This document shows, one piece after another, positions 17,742 to 28,026 of a stretch of 64,000 nt of DNA. Position 1 is the stretch's first letter, and each line of letters begins with the position of its first letter. Under the pieces are notes generated by a model. The model saw only the letters and a list, made by a program, of their open reading frames with translations. It ran no database searches and was not told the DNA's origin. The stretch covers positions 186,001 through 250,000 of the forward strand of contig CBDDLT010000024.1 in NCBI GenBank assembly GCA_965230755.1, read 5' to 3'. Position numbers and translations under genes: made by a program. Source of the stretch: DATFJT01 sp965230755 (GTDB lineage Bacteria; Bacteroidota; Bacteroidia; Chitinophagales; Saprospiraceae).

Positions 17742-20700
17742 TTAGAACACACTATTTCTTATTTCGGTTGGGTCGAAGGTTTTAATATTCAATTTAAAAC
17801 TAACCCTGGTCCAGTAGTCTCCATTGATACTGTCAAAGGCATCCTCAATATTGCTGGAGTTGACTAAAGGAAAATATATTTCTAAACCTCCATCGGCATA
17901 ACTTAACATTAATCCTCCGCTGAATAAAAAGGACTCAGAGGACGAAAACCCCGGATCCTCAAAATATCCTAAATCTGCATAGGCCCTAATCGGTAGAATA
18001 GCTGGCAATTTAAACGGTAAGTCGGAAGATAAATTAAGTGCAAAGGCATACTCATTAGAAATTCCTAGCCTACTAAAAGAATTAGGTTTTTGAACGATTG
18101 GAGTTTTAAAGAATCCTTCTCGACCACTGATCTGCTGTGACCAAATGCCTGTTTGCTCACTTCTTCCAAAGTAGTAATCATCGAAAGCATAATCCATACT
18201 CCCCTGTTGAATTAGAGAGATATTGGTCCCATAGAAAAACAGTGGGGAATTAGAGCTTTGTCGTCCGTTGCCTACTTCGTTCAACGGGAACCATCCACCA
18301 AAAAATCGCCAATCGAAATACCGGCCTTTTTTATATTGATAGGATTGCTGATAGGTCAAAGACAATTTGAGCGAAGGATTGGGTTCCAGGCCAGTCATGT
18401 CAGGCAATAGTTCAAAATCCTGGAATTCAACTGAGGCTACAAATCGAGAAGGTCTAATGGCATGAGTATTCTTGGAAGAATAACTGAGCCTGTAAATTTC
18501 ATGATTTTCTGTTTCTTCTGATAATTCACCTTCAACTAAAAATAAATTATAATCGACTGAATTGTGAATGAAATCAAACCTCAATTTCTTGGTGGTCGGT
18601 TTAGCTTTTTTCGAAGTCAGTTCTAACTCGAGATACGGATTAAGTCTGATGTATCCTTCGTTCCTATCCTCTGATTGAAATCTAAACGAATCGAAGGTGA
18701 ATTTCTTGGCGTTGACACCCAAAGTTATTTGATGAGCCCAGTCTTTTTGGACCAACCAATGTTTTCTAATTGTTGCCAGTCCGGTTAGTTCTTCAGAACC
18801 GAAACCGTACATTGGAAATAGTCCAAATTCAAGGCCTCTCTGTAGAAGTCCAAAATTATGAAGACCAATACCTAGCATATACTTGTCGTAATTATTCCAT
18901 CCCATTGCTGGAAGAATGAACAACTGGTTGGTTCTAGGATTTTCTAGCCTACTGATCAGCTGATATTCGAAGGGTTTATGTTTTTTAAACATACGGTCCG
19001 CATTCCAGTAGTTATTCGATCTTTTTAATTCAAGAATATCGTGATTCGGATCTATTTCAATCTTTTTGATATTTCTCGCATCGAGGCCAATACTTGTTTT
19101 CTTCTCAAACCCTTCTACCCAGACGGTGGATTGCTCTTCATCTGTAGTAACTCCCAAGGGTATGGGTGCATTAATACTCCCATTATTCTTCAGCGATAAT
19201 TGGTTTGTCTTGCTATCGTATTTTCCGATACCTACATCCAGAGATTTATTCGATCCGATCAACCCGTCAAAAAACCAGTTTAGATTTTTATCCGTAGAAG
19301 CTTCGAAGTGAGCTCTCAAATCTTGCGGTTGAGGATGTTTAAATTTCCATTTTTCAAAAAAGGATTTCATAATAGGGTCGAAAACATCTTTCCCCAGATA
19401 AAGCTCTAAGTGATGAAATGCTCTTGCAGGTTTTTCATACCCACCCAAGAAATAATTGATTTCATCTTTAAACTTATTCGAATGCGTTGTGGGAGCTTGA
19501 TCATCTCCGCGCCTCATTTTATACAAAAGAGCGTACTCTTCTCCAGTAACCTCACTGTGCCCAAGTAATAGAGGAGGAAGTGGAACGGAGCTGTAATTTT
19601 CGTAATAATCATCCATGTATCGATGATCATAATAGGAGTTAATTCCCTCATCGAGCCACACATGATCGCGCTCGTTAAAGGCTAAAATGCCGTAAAACCA
19701 ATTATGTCCAACTTCATGAGTGATCACATTATCCAAGGGAGCTGCAGAGCCCATTAGACCAATGACTGTGATCATCGGATATTCCATCCCGCCACCCGCA
19801 CTCAAGGCACTTTGAACAGCGGTAGCTTGAGGATAAGGGTAATTGCCGACATGATCGCTATAAAACTTGACCGATCTATCTACGTACTTAATAGCATCAA
19901 TCCAGAGATTTGCCTCGTAATTGGTGAAAAATGTCCAGGTATTGATATTATCACCGGAACTCAACTCAACATTGCTCTTCATCACGTGAAAACGCTTGTC
20001 TGCAAACCATGCAAAGTCATGCACATTTTCTGCTTTGTAGCTTATAGTTTTAAGCTGGCTACTGCTTTCCGGAAAACTGTGATCCAGCATGTCAAAGCCC
20101 TCTTCAATCAATTCTTCCGTCTCCAGCATTTTCTCCTGAAGGAAATCTCTTTCAGATTCTTCTTGTAATACACCAGTCGCGCTGACAATATAATTGGATG
20201 GCAAGGTGATTTCTACCTCATAGTCGCCGAATTCCGAATAGAATTCTCCAATATCTAAATAGGGCATTGGATGCCAGCCGTCTTGATCATAAACTGCCGG
20301 TTTTGGAAACCATTGTGTCATTTGGTAAGATTGACCAACATGGCCCAATCGAGAGAATGATTTCGGAATTTTCAGGATAAATGGCGTTTTTATCACAGCA
20401 GTCTTTCCAGGATTGATGGATTCTGACAGGTGCAAAATGGCGATGTCAGGATTATCCACCTCGCTTTCCCAAATTACCGGTGTGTGGTTAACTTCGAAGG
20501 CTAATCCTCCAATATTCCCTTTATCCGCGTCTTCTGAAAAATAGAATTCGGTGTCGCCCATTCTTACTTTTTGACGGGCGTATCCCGTGTTGACATCTTG
20601 ATAGGCATTGGGCCAAAGGTGCATATAAATCTTATCCAATGCCTCTTTTGAGTTATTGGTATAATGCATGGTGATATCGCCACTTAGAATATGATCAACA

Positions 20701-20813
20701 TCATTCAAAGTACAGCTAATTTTTACATCCACCTTCTGCTGAAAATATTCTTGTTGTCCAAATAGGATAACACTATAAAGAGATAGAAAAATTATCGTGA
20801 AATTGATTCTCAT
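17742..20813 (-). CDS. M1 family metallopeptidase with long C-terminal region
   Basis: This 1023-residue exported protein (signal peptide ending near LFGQ) has the gluzincin zinc site HEVGH at residues 366-370, with the third ligand E389 in WLDEGINS. The exopeptidase-type motif GGMEYP precedes it at 341-346. It is therefore predicted to be an aminopeptidase. The last 450 residues are rich in alternating aromatic and polar strands and end in RNSVF, suggesting a surface or outer-membrane barrel-like extension, as seen in some Bacteroidota M1 proteins. It follows the TPR lipoprotein by 12 bases in the same run. Confidence 0.85.
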   Translation of the reverse strand: MRINFTIIFLSLYSVILFGQQEYFQQKVDVKISCTLNDVDHILSGDITMHYTNNSKEALDKIYMHLWPNAYQDVNTGYARQKVRMGDTEFYFSEDADKGNIGGLAFEVNHTPVIWESEVDNPDIAILHLSESINPGKTAVIKTPFILKIPKSFSRLGHVGQSYQMTQWFPKPAVYDQDGWHPMPYLDIGEFYSEFGDYEVEITLPSNYIVSATGVLQEESERDFLQEKMLETEELIEEGFDMLDHSFPESSSQLKTISYKAENVHDFAWFADKRFHVMKSNVELSSGDNINTWTFFTNYEANLWIDAIKYVDRSVKFYSDHVGNYPYPQATAVQSALSAGGGMEYPMITVIGLMGSAAPLDNVITHEVGHNWFYGILAFNERDHVWLDEGINSYYDHRYMDDYYENYSSVPLPPLLLGHSEVTGEEYALLYKMRRGDDQAPTTHSNKFKDEINYFLGGYEKPARAFHHLELYLGKDVFDPIMKSFFEKWKFKHPQPQDLRAHFEASTDKNLNWFFDGLIGSNKSLDVGIGKYDSKTNQLSLKNNGSINAPIPLGVTTDEEQSTVWVEGFEKKTSIGLDARNIKKIEIDPNHDILELKRSNNYWNADRMFKKHKPFEYQLISRLENPRTNQLFILPAMGWNNYDKYMLGIGLHNFGLLQRGLEFGLFPMYGFGSEELTGLATIRKHWLVQKDWAHQITLGVNAKKFTFDSFRFQSEDRNEGYIRLNPYLELELTSKKAKPTTKKLRFDFIHNSVDYNLFLVEGELSEETENHEIYRLSYSSKNTHAIRPSRFVASVEFQDFELLPDMTGLEPNPSLKLSLTYQQSYQYKKGRYFDWRFFGGWFPLNEVGNGRQSSNSPLFFYGTNISLIQQGSMDYAFDDYYFGRSEQTGIWSQQISGREGFFKTPIVQKPNSFSRLGISNEYAFALNLSSDLPFKLPAILPIRAYADLGYFEDPGFSSSESFLFSGGLMLSYADGGLEIYFPLVNSSNIEDAFDSINGDYWTRVSFKLNIKTFDPTEIRNSVF

Positions 20814-20825
20814 ACTAAATGTTTT

Positions 20826-21431
20826 TTACTGAGTTTTCTTTTCTTGTAATGCTCTTACCCTTGTCAAGTGAGCCTCTACTTGAGGAGCAAGATCGTTATT
20901 TGGATATTCCTTTAAAAACTGTTCATAATATTTGATTGCTTCCGGATAATCCTTCATTTGTCTATCGTAAATGTATCCTTTATAATACAGCGCATCTACG
21001 CGTTCGTAGGATCCTTTATGATTTTTGATGATCAAATTTAGAATATCCAGTGCCTGGTCAAAATTCCGCATACCCTGAGCATAGTCAGCGGCTTTCAAAA
21101 GGTAAGATGCGGACTTCTTATGTTTGGGATACTTGAGTCCGTGTTCTCTCATTACATCTACAGCGGATTTCATTGCGTCTAGATTGATTCGCTCTTCGTA
21201 CTCTGCTCTATGAAGGCTGTCCTGATATTCAAAAATTTTAGCTTCCAGGTCGTTTTCCGGGTCCTTAAGTCTAGGGATAGGTTTCCACGGTTTGCGCTCT
21301 ACCACCTGATTTACTTGTGTTTCCTGAACGATCTTATCTTCTTGTTCTTCTCCTTGATTTGTCTTTTTGTCGCAAGAAGAAATAGCCAAAATAGTTAAGA
21401 GAAGTAGTGAAATCTTCCAATAAATGTTCAT
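20826..21431 (-). CDS. TPR-containing lipoprotein
   Basis: The 201-residue protein has a clear lipoprotein signal (LAISSC, Cys 20). From about residue 80 it carries tetratricopeptide-type helices: DAMKSAVDVMREHG, ASYLLKAADYAQGMRNFDQALD, VDALYYKGYIYDRQMKDYPEAIKYYEQFLKEYPNND given in parts. Such proteins act as assembly or scaffold factors in the periplasm or outer membrane. Its exact partner is unknown. It is first in the four-gene minus-strand run, and its promoter must lie in the 89-base divergent gap shared with the aminotransferase. Confidence 0.75.
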   Translation of the reverse strand: MNIYWKISLLLLTILAISSCDKKTNQGEEQEDKIVQETQVNQVVERKPWKPIPRLKDPENDLEAKIFEYQDSLHRAEYEERINLDAMKSAVDVMREHGLKYPKHKKSASYLLKAADYAQGMRNFDQALDILNLIIKNHKGSYERVDALYYKGYIYDRQMKDYPEAIKYYEQFLKEYPNNDLAPQVEAHLTRVRALQEKKTQ

Positions 21432-21520
21432 TTCCTATTCGTTTTTTGTAGAAGTAATTTAAATCACTTCTTATTCTAGAAATTAACTTGTAATTATACG
21501 CCACCAAGATAGTAATTATT

Positions 21521-22720
21521 ATGATCAAACATTTTCCCAGTCATCGAGCACTATTCCTACAAAATTTGGCTCAAACAAGCCCATTTCCCTTGGCAGAAGA
21601 GATCGTAGATAGTCAAGGAGTTTATTTGATCAACAAGGATGGAAGAAAAATAATGGATCTTATTTGTGGCATTAGCGTAAGTGCTCTTGGACATAAGCAG
21701 CCCGAGGTAATCCAGGCTACGAAGGATCAATTGGACCGATTCATGCACACCATGGTATATGGAGAGTTTGTTCTTTCCCCTCAAGTTTTGCTTGCCGGAA
21801 AACTCTGCTCTGTACTCCCACAAGAATTGGATAATGTTTACTTTCTGAATAGCGGTTCTGAAGCAGTTGAAGCGGCGATCAAAATGGCTTTAAAAAAGAC
21901 GGGACGAAAGAAAATAGTGGCCGCTTCCAACGCATATCATGGAAGTACCCTAGGAGCGATGAGCTTGATGAGTGATCATTCCAGAACGGATCCTTTTGGT
22001 GGGAGTGTCTTAGATATAGAACATATAAACTTCAATGATGTCGATGATTTGACCAAGATAGATGCTTCAACTGCGGGTGTAATTGTAGAGACTATTCAGG
22101 CGGAATCGGGATTGAATATTCCAAGCAAGGACTATATGATGCAGTTGAGAAAGCGATGTTCAGAACAGGGAGCATTGTTTATTTTAGATGAAATTCAAGC
22201 AGGGATGGGAAGGACAGGAAAGCTATTTGCTTTTGAGCACTTTGATATTGTTCCTGATCTTCTGTTGTTGGCTAAGGCTCTTGGAGGTGGAATGCCATTG
22301 AGTGCTTGTATCGGCAATAAAAAATTAATGGACGAGTTCTCCGATAATCCAATCCTTGGCCATATCAGTACCTTCGGCGGTCATCCCGTAAGTTGTGCCG
22401 CTGCCTTGGCCAGTTTTGAAGTCATCTTTCGAGATAAACTTTGGGAGAAAGCTGAAATTCTTGGTTCCCATTGCCTGGACTTGTTATCCGAGCATCCCGA
22501 AATCAAGGACTACAGAAGGATAGGCCTTTGGGCTGCGCTGGAATTGCACAGTGAAGAACAGGTATTCAAAGCCTGTGAAATAGGATTAAAAAAAGGAGTA
22601 TTAATTGATTGGTTTTTGTTCAATTCAAATTCTATCCGACTTTGTCCTCCACTAAATATTTCAGAAGAAGAACTGATGGTCGGAGTAGAGATCATTCAAA
22701 AAATACTCCAGGAGATTTAA
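21521..22720 (+). CDS. Class III PLP-dependent aminotransferase (acetylornithine-type)
   Basis: This 399-residue enzyme is a fold-type I aminotransferase. The PLP phosphate-binding segment SGSEAVEAAIKMA is near residue 108, the aspartate in FILDEIQAGMGRTG near 230, and the Schiff-base lysine in LLAKALGGGMPLSA near 250. It belongs to the acetylornithine/4-aminobutyrate/ornithine group, often annotated as aspartate aminotransferase family. The substrate cannot be assigned because no arginine-biosynthesis genes are adjacent. The ATG at 21521 gives a normal N-terminus. It converges with rpoN, with seven bases between stops. Confidence 0.85.
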   Translation: MIKHFPSHRALFLQNLAQTSPFPLAEEIVDSQGVYLINKDGRKIMDLICGISVSALGHKQPEVIQATKDQLDRFMHTMVYGEFVLSPQVLLAGKLCSVLPQELDNVYFLNSGSEAVEAAIKMALKKTGRKKIVAASNAYHGSTLGAMSLMSDHSRTDPFGGSVLDIEHINFNDVDDLTKIDASTAGVIVETIQAESGLNIPSKDYMMQLRKRCSEQGALFILDEIQAGMGRTGKLFAFEHFDIVPDLLLLAKALGGGMPLSACIGNKKLMDEFSDNPILGHISTFGGHPVSCAAALASFEVIFRDKLWEKAEILGSHCLDLLSEHPEIKDYRRIGLWAALELHSEEQVFKACEIGLKKGVLIDWFLFNSNSIRLCPPLNISEEELMVGVEIIQKILQEI

Positions 22721-22727
22721 TTGATTG

Positions 22728-24218
22728 CTAATTCTTAAGTACGATATTTTTTCGAAGTCTAGCTACGGGAATACCTAGTTGTTCTCTGTATTTCGCCACT
22801 GTCCTTCTGGCAATATTGTATCCATCTTCAAGCAGAATTGACTTGAGCTTCTCATCCGAAAGAGGCTTTACCTTGCTCTCGTCTTCGATAATGTTTTTTA
22901 GCTTAGACTTGACCTCGTTGGTTGATACTATTTCACCATTGGTTTTTTCTACTGATTCAGAGAAGAAATCCTTCAAGTGGAAATTTCCAAATTCCGTCAT
23001 GACATACTTGCTATTTGCTACCCTAGATATCGTTGAGATATCCAAACCAGTAACTTCGGCGACATCTTTCAGAATCATTGGTTTTAATCTAGCAAAGTCA
23101 CCTGTCCTAAAGAAATCTTTTTGATACTGTAAAATAGTGTACATAGTATTGTACATGGTATTCTTTCTCTGTTGGATGGCATCGATGAACCACTTAGCAG
23201 AATCTATTTTTTGCTTGATAAATAAGATGGCTTCCTTATCTTTTTTATTCAGCTTATTCCCTTTTTTATGCGCGCTGTAATTGATCAGCATTTCCTTGTA
23301 CTGATCATTGATCTTCAAGTCCGGAACATTGCTGCCATTGACTTCGAGAATGAGTTCCCCATCTTCATTTCTAATGAAGAAGTCAGGGATGATATAATTT
23401 TGAGAATTAAAACGGGGATTAGAATAACCACTGGAAGGTTTAGGGTTGAGAGAAATAATAAGGTCAATGACCTCTTTCAAATGCTCTCCATCGATATCCA
23501 AAACTTTCTTAAGTCTGGAGTAGTGCTTTTTAGAAAACTCATCAAAGTGATGAGTGATAATATCTTGAGCCAACATCCAGTTGTCGTTATTGCTCAACTT
23601 ATTTTTAGCTTTTAGCTTGCTATTGATTTGAAGCAACAGGCACTCCTGTAAGTTTCGAGCTCCTGCTCCCGGAGGATCAAGCTGTTGAATCTTCTTCAAC
23701 ATTTCTTCTATTTCCACAACGGAAATAATCTCATTTTGATTCAGCATAAGATCATCTGAGATAGCTCGAGGGTCTCTTCTCAAGTAACCATCCTCATCTA
23801 TCGAACCAATAATCTGATCAGAGATCAGCCTTTGACGGGGATTAGACGCTCCAATAAGGGAAATCTGACTTCTCAAATAATCGTGGAAATTAGTCTCCAC
23901 CACATTGGTGGATTTTGGAGACTCGTCATCTTGCGAACTGAGATTGTTCTTTAATTTATAAGTAGCGGGATCATCTTCTAGGTACTCCTGAAGATAATCA
24001 TCTATTTCAAACTCTTCACTTTGATCTCCATCGTCCTCCATGGGCTCCATTTCGTCCTTGACGAATTCTTCTGCCTCCTCCAAAGCGGGATTGGCTTCGA
24101 GCTCTTCTTGTATCCTCTGATCTAATGTAGCAGTGGGAATTTGCATCAATTTCATCAATTGAATTTGACGCGGAGAAAGTTTTTGTAATTGTTTTTGACT
24201 TAGTGACTGTCTAATCAT
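22728..24218 (-). CDS. rpoN: RNA polymerase sigma-54 factor
   Basis: This 496-residue factor directs RNA polymerase to -24/-12 promoters. The Gln-rich region I (QLQKLSPRQIQLMKLMQIP) binds activator and polymerase. An acidic linker lies at about residues 45-85. The core-binding domain follows, then the helix-turn-helix region DISTISRVANSKYV. The C-terminal RpoN box ARRTVAKYREQLGIP is intact. No bacterial enhancer-binding protein gene lies in this window. The promoter must lie in the 277-base gap before the small membrane peptide gene. Confidence 0.95.
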   Translation of the reverse strand: MIRQSLSQKQLQKLSPRQIQLMKLMQIPTATLDQRIQEELEANPALEEAEEFVKDEMEPMEDDGDQSEEFEIDDYLQEYLEDDPATYKLKNNLSSQDDESPKSTNVVETNFHDYLRSQISLIGASNPRQRLISDQIIGSIDEDGYLRRDPRAISDDLMLNQNEIISVVEIEEMLKKIQQLDPPGAGARNLQECLLLQINSKLKAKNKLSNNDNWMLAQDIITHHFDEFSKKHYSRLKKVLDIDGEHLKEVIDLIISLNPKPSSGYSNPRFNSQNYIIPDFFIRNEDGELILEVNGSNVPDLKINDQYKEMLINYSAHKKGNKLNKKDKEAILFIKQKIDSAKWFIDAIQQRKNTMYNTMYTILQYQKDFFRTGDFARLKPMILKDVAEVTGLDISTISRVANSKYVMTEFGNFHLKDFFSESVEKTNGEIVSTNEVKSKLKNIIEDESKVKPLSDEKLKSILLEDGYNIARRTVAKYREQLGIPVARLRKNIVLKN

Positions 24219-24466
24219 GCGGCCTCTGACTTTTGGTTAAGATGTTAAGCTTACTACAAAACATATGCCAAAAAATTGTAATGTATAAATTTCAAAGTTC
24301 TCAGTAGTAACAATCTATTGATTATGTTGTTCTTACGAAGACTAAAATTAGTTATACTATAACAAATTTACACGAAAAAAAATTCCTATGCCAAAGAATA
24401 AGTATTAGCCAAATATTATATACCAGGGATTGTGTAGGAATATCTTATAATTTATCAATATTAATG

Positions 24467-24474
24467 TATTTTTG
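24467..24474 (+). promoter_or_regulatory. Bacteroidota -7 box upstream of the 41-residue peptide
   Basis: TATTTTTG matches TAnnTTTG 21 bases before the ATG at 24496, which supports the reality of the small gene. A -33 element is not evident. Confidence 0.4.
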
Positions 24475-24495
24475 CTTTGAAAATAAGATAAACCA

Positions 24496-24621
24496 ATGAG
24501 TACAAATAGTGAAAATTACGGGAACAAAGGGTATTTTTTTCTGTTTCTCGCAGTAGCCTTCTTTCTTTTTCTTGCATTGATATTATACGTATACTTCTAC
24601 AATTTTAATCTGCAATTTTAG
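24496..24621 (+). CDS. 41-residue predicted single-pass membrane peptide
   Basis: The short frame starts MSTNSENYGNKGYFF and continues as one hydrophobic helix (FLFLAVAFFLFLALILYVYF) to the C-terminus NFNLQF. A soluble Asn-rich N-terminus before one membrane helix, a promoter-like -7 box upstream, and its position between two genes favour a real small protein. I do not recognise the family. It could be a subunit or regulator of a membrane complex. It is on the opposite strand to rpoN and 88 bases before the TonB receptor. Confidence 0.5.
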   Translation: MSTNSENYGNKGYFFLFLAVAFFLFLALILYVYFYNFNLQF

Positions 24622-24709
24622 AGTGTAGATTAAATTTCTAAGTTGGTCGAATTTTTACCTCTTTGAGTGGATTAAAGCTAATCTTACATTAACATTAGTG
24701 TTTTCATTT

Positions 24710-27040
24710 ATGATTCTAAGAACCTTTCTCATCTGTTCACTAGCTGCTTGCTTATCTACAATTTCGTGGGGACAAAAAGTCAGCATTAGCGGAACAGTTA
24801 CAGATATTAATAGTGGGGAGACCCTTATTGGAGCGACAGTATTAATTGTTGAAACAGGCTCTGGTACCTCTACCAACGCCTACGGATTCTACTCAGTAGA
24901 AACTGAAGCTACAGATAGTATAGAATTGCGTTATTCCTATGTGGGTTTTGAGACAGTCTCCAGAAAAGTAGGAGCCAATACTTCTCAAGTTATCAATATA
25001 GGACTGGATAATAGCGGAGTCGAACTTGAAGAGGTAGTGGTGCAGGACAACTCATTTCGCGAGCAATTGAAGAGTACTCAAATGAGCGTCACCAATATCA
25101 CGGCAACAGAGGCCAAGCTTCTCCCGGCCTTTTTTGGTGAGGTAGATATATTGAAGACCATTCAGCTTAAACCTGGAATTTCCAGTGGATCTGAAGGGAG
25201 TACAGGTCTGTTCGTCAGAGGGGGATCTCCAGACCAGAATTTAATTATTCTCGATGAGGCCCTCGTCTATAATCCCAATCACTTGTTCGGATTTTTTAGC
25301 ACTTTTAATGCGGATGCAGTTAAGAATGTTGAAGTCTTTAAGGGTGGTTTTCCGGCTAAGTATGGCGGTAGGGTATCATCTGTAATTGACGTTCAACTGA
25401 GAGATGGAAACGCTAAAAAATTCAAAGCAACCGGTGGTATCGGATTAATTACTTCGAGACTGACTTTAGAAAGTCCTATTGTTAAGGACCGATCGTCCTT
25501 CATCATATCCGGAAGAAGAACTTATGTGGATGTCTTGACAAGGGCGGTGAATAGAGCCAACGAGGACAAGGAGGACTATAATCCAATCCCGGACTATTAT
25601 TTCTACGATCTCAATGCGAAGGGTAATTATAAATTGGACGAGAAGAATAGACTGTTCATCAGCGGCTATTTTGGAAGGGATAAGTTTGCTTTTTCCGATG
25701 ACAACTTTGATTTTGGTTTCGATTGGGGAAATATTACAGGAACCATGAGATGGAATCACATATTCAATCAGAAGCTGTTCTCCAATACAACCTTTACGTT
25801 TTCTGACTATGACTATGAAATTACGAATAGGGTTACCGGATTTTCATTCGAACTTGGTTCTTCCGTTCAAGACATTAACTTAAAGAGTGATTTTTACTAT
25901 GCTCTAAATAGCAGGCATGACATAAATTTTGGTGTCAATGTTACTCAGCATAAATTCGACATCGGCCGCCTTAAGGCTGGTAGCGATGATGGAGAGATTT
26001 CTTTTGCAGCGGGTAATGATCTGGATGGAACACAATACGGTGCTTATATCTCAGACGAGATAAAGCTTTCTGATCGCTTGGTATCTAATGTTGGCTTGCG
26101 ACTTTCCGGGTTCTATAATGAGACCAATTACATCGGATTAGAACCTAGAGCAGCTGTAAATTATGAATTGACAGATGATTTATCCCTGAAGGCTAGTTAT
26201 GCTAGAATGAGACAATATGTCCATCTTGTTTCTACAGCGAGTCTTGCCTTGCCGACGGATATTTGGCATCCAAGTACGGAAAGAATAAAGCCTCAGATTT
26301 CTGATCAAGTGGCGGTAGGAGGAGCGCTACTTATTGGAAAGGGTATTTATTTGACCAATGAGTACTACTACAAATGGCTGGACAATCAGATCGAATTTAC
26401 CAATTTCGCCGAACTTTTTGCCAACGATAACTTAGAAGATGAATTCCTTTTTGGATCCGGATATGGGTACGGAATGGAGATTGGTATAGAGAAGCAAGTC
26501 GGTAAACTGCAAGGATGGTTAGGATATACATTGGGTTATGTGCGTCGCGAGAAATTTGAAGGAATCAACAACGGAAATGAATTCTTCCCCATTTACGATA
26601 GAAGGCATGACTTTACAGCAGTAGGTATTTATAAGTTCAATAAGAAGTATAGTCTTTCTGCCAGCTTTGTATATGGAAGTGGAGATAGAGCTTGGGTTCC
26701 TACTGGTAGATTCCTCAGCCAGGGAGTCCCTGGGTCGAACACGGAGGCATTTGTCACCCAATATCAGGAACCTCGTAATGAGTTTAGAAAGCCCAATTAC
26801 CATAGACTTGATCTGGGATTGGTCATCAATTTCTTCCCTGATTGGGGACATTCTGATTTGACAATAAGTGTCTACAATGTTTACGATAGAAGAAATGTTT
26901 TCTTCCTTACACTATTCCCCGATTACGATGACGACCCCGATGGAGAATTAACTGGAATAGAAATTCCGGATCGAATTGTGGCTGAGCAAGTATCCTTATT
27001 CCCTATTCTTCCTTCCATTACCTGGAACTTTAAAATCTAA
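24710..27040 (+). CDS. TonB-dependent receptor with CarboxypepD_reg-like N-terminal domain (copy 1)
   Basis: This outer-membrane receptor has a signal peptide ending CLSTISWGQ. A CarboxypepD_reg-like domain follows (GETLIGATVLI, GTSTNAYGFYSV). Next is a plug domain (GLFVRGGSPDQNLIILDEA, VFKGGFPAKYGGRVSSVIDV) and a beta barrel ending SITWNFKI. I chose the ATG at 24710 over an in-frame GTG at 24698 because it gives the cleaner signal peptide (776 residues). The receptor pairs with the DUF4249 lipoprotein that starts three bases after its stop. The substrate is unknown. It is a paralogue of the receptor at 54776, sharing the whole architecture. Confidence 0.88.
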   Translation: MILRTFLICSLAACLSTISWGQKVSISGTVTDINSGETLIGATVLIVETGSGTSTNAYGFYSVETEATDSIELRYSYVGFETVSRKVGANTSQVINIGLDNSGVELEEVVVQDNSFREQLKSTQMSVTNITATEAKLLPAFFGEVDILKTIQLKPGISSGSEGSTGLFVRGGSPDQNLIILDEALVYNPNHLFGFFSTFNADAVKNVEVFKGGFPAKYGGRVSSVIDVQLRDGNAKKFKATGGIGLITSRLTLESPIVKDRSSFIISGRRTYVDVLTRAVNRANEDKEDYNPIPDYYFYDLNAKGNYKLDEKNRLFISGYFGRDKFAFSDDNFDFGFDWGNITGTMRWNHIFNQKLFSNTTFTFSDYDYEITNRVTGFSFELGSSVQDINLKSDFYYALNSRHDINFGVNVTQHKFDIGRLKAGSDDGEISFAAGNDLDGTQYGAYISDEIKLSDRLVSNVGLRLSGFYNETNYIGLEPRAAVNYELTDDLSLKASYARMRQYVHLVSTASLALPTDIWHPSTERIKPQISDQVAVGGALLIGKGIYLTNEYYYKWLDNQIEFTNFAELFANDNLEDEFLFGSGYGYGMEIGIEKQVGKLQGWLGYTLGYVRREKFEGINNGNEFFPIYDRRHDFTAVGIYKFNKKYSLSASFVYGSGDRAWVPTGRFLSQGVPGSNTEAFVTQYQEPRNEFRKPNYHRLDLGLVINFFPDWGHSDLTISVYNVYDRRNVFFLTLFPDYDDDPDGELTGIEIPDRIVAEQVSLFPILPSITWNFKI

Positions 27041-27043
27041 GAC

Positions 27044-27916
27044 ATGAAAAGATTATTGGATTATTCAATTTATGTGCTGAGTTTTATATTCTTTTTTTCC
27101 TGTAATTTATCGAACGAGGTCAGTCTTGATTTACCGGATCCGGAGCCAACGATAGTTGTCGAATGCTATCTAGAACCTGGTGAACCTTATCGCCTACTCC
27201 TTACGAGAAACCAGGCTTTCTTTGACGACTTTCCAGATGATTTAGCGGAGTACTACGATGATATTTCAGTGGACGATGCTCAAATAAGTATTTTCCGCAA
27301 TGGTACCGAGATTGCCTTACCGAACCAAGAAAGTTTTGATTTCGACTTTTTCAAGATATTTAATTACACCTCATCTGAGATAGTACCTTATGATACCATC
27401 TCAGAATTTGAGTTAAGCATTAGACTAACGGATGGGACTCATATTACTAGTAGCACAACCATTCTTCCTTATGTTACCATAGATAGTGTGATTGTGGAGA
27501 CCAGGTTGGAAAGGGAAGATGGCATGGATAGTGTCCCTAAATCCAGGATTTTAACCTATGTGACGGATGATCCGAGTACAAAGAACTACTTGAGAAGAAT
27601 GTTGCATTGGAACTCTTTAGACTCGGTTCCGGAACAGGACTTTACCACTAGAGATGATATTCTGGAAAACTCACAGTATGTTTTTGGAACAGGGTATTTC
27701 TACAATGCAGGTGACACCATGTTCAATACTATATTCCATATTTCTCGGGAATACTACGATTATCAGAACAGTATATTTGCCTCTATTGAAGCCAACTTCA
27801 ATCCGTTTGCGCCTCCTGGACTAGTAGAGTCGAATGTGGAATCCGACGGACAAAATGCTATCGGTATTTTTACAGGCTTAACTTACGTAAGGGATACGAC
27901 GATAATTGATAATTGA
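27044..27916 (+). CDS. DUF4249 lipoprotein (partner of TonB receptor 1)
   Basis: The 290-residue lipoprotein has its lipid-attachment Cys at residue 20 (FFFSC). It then shows the family opening VSLDLPDPEPTIVVECYLEPGEPY, and near the end the NAIGIFTGL motif. DUF4249 proteins are usually encoded next to TonB receptors and may help bind or hand over substrate (inference from context). The start follows the receptor stop by three bases, so translation is coupled. Its last codons (TIIDN, stop) lie in the AT-rich gene-end repeat. The IS element begins 11 bases after the stop, so the gene itself was spared. Confidence 0.85.
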   Translation: MKRLLDYSIYVLSFIFFFSCNLSNEVSLDLPDPEPTIVVECYLEPGEPYRLLLTRNQAFFDDFPDDLAEYYDDISVDDAQISIFRNGTEIALPNQESFDFDFFKIFNYTSSEIVPYDTISEFELSIRLTDGTHITSSTTILPYVTIDSVIVETRLEREDGMDSVPKSRILTYVTDDPSTKNYLRRMLHWNSLDSVPEQDFTTRDDILENSQYVFGTGYFYNAGDTMFNTIFHISREYYDYQNSIFASIEANFNPFAPPGLVESNVESDGQNAIGIFTGLTYVRDTTIIDN

Positions 27917-27918
27917 TA

Positions 27919-27927
27919 ATTGATAAT
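27919..27927 (+). repeat. Left target-site duplication of the IS element
   Basis: ATTGATAAT immediately precedes the left inverted repeat and is repeated exactly at 29332-29340. The flank itself is a short tandem repeat, but the exact placement at both ends fits transposition. Confidence 0.8.
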
Positions 27928-28026
27928 CACTGTTGTCCGGTTAAATGTCGGACAGGATTAAAATTAGTGATATTTAGTTGATTATCAATGGTGGATATTA
28001 TAGATTTAAAATGATAGCCGCTGATA

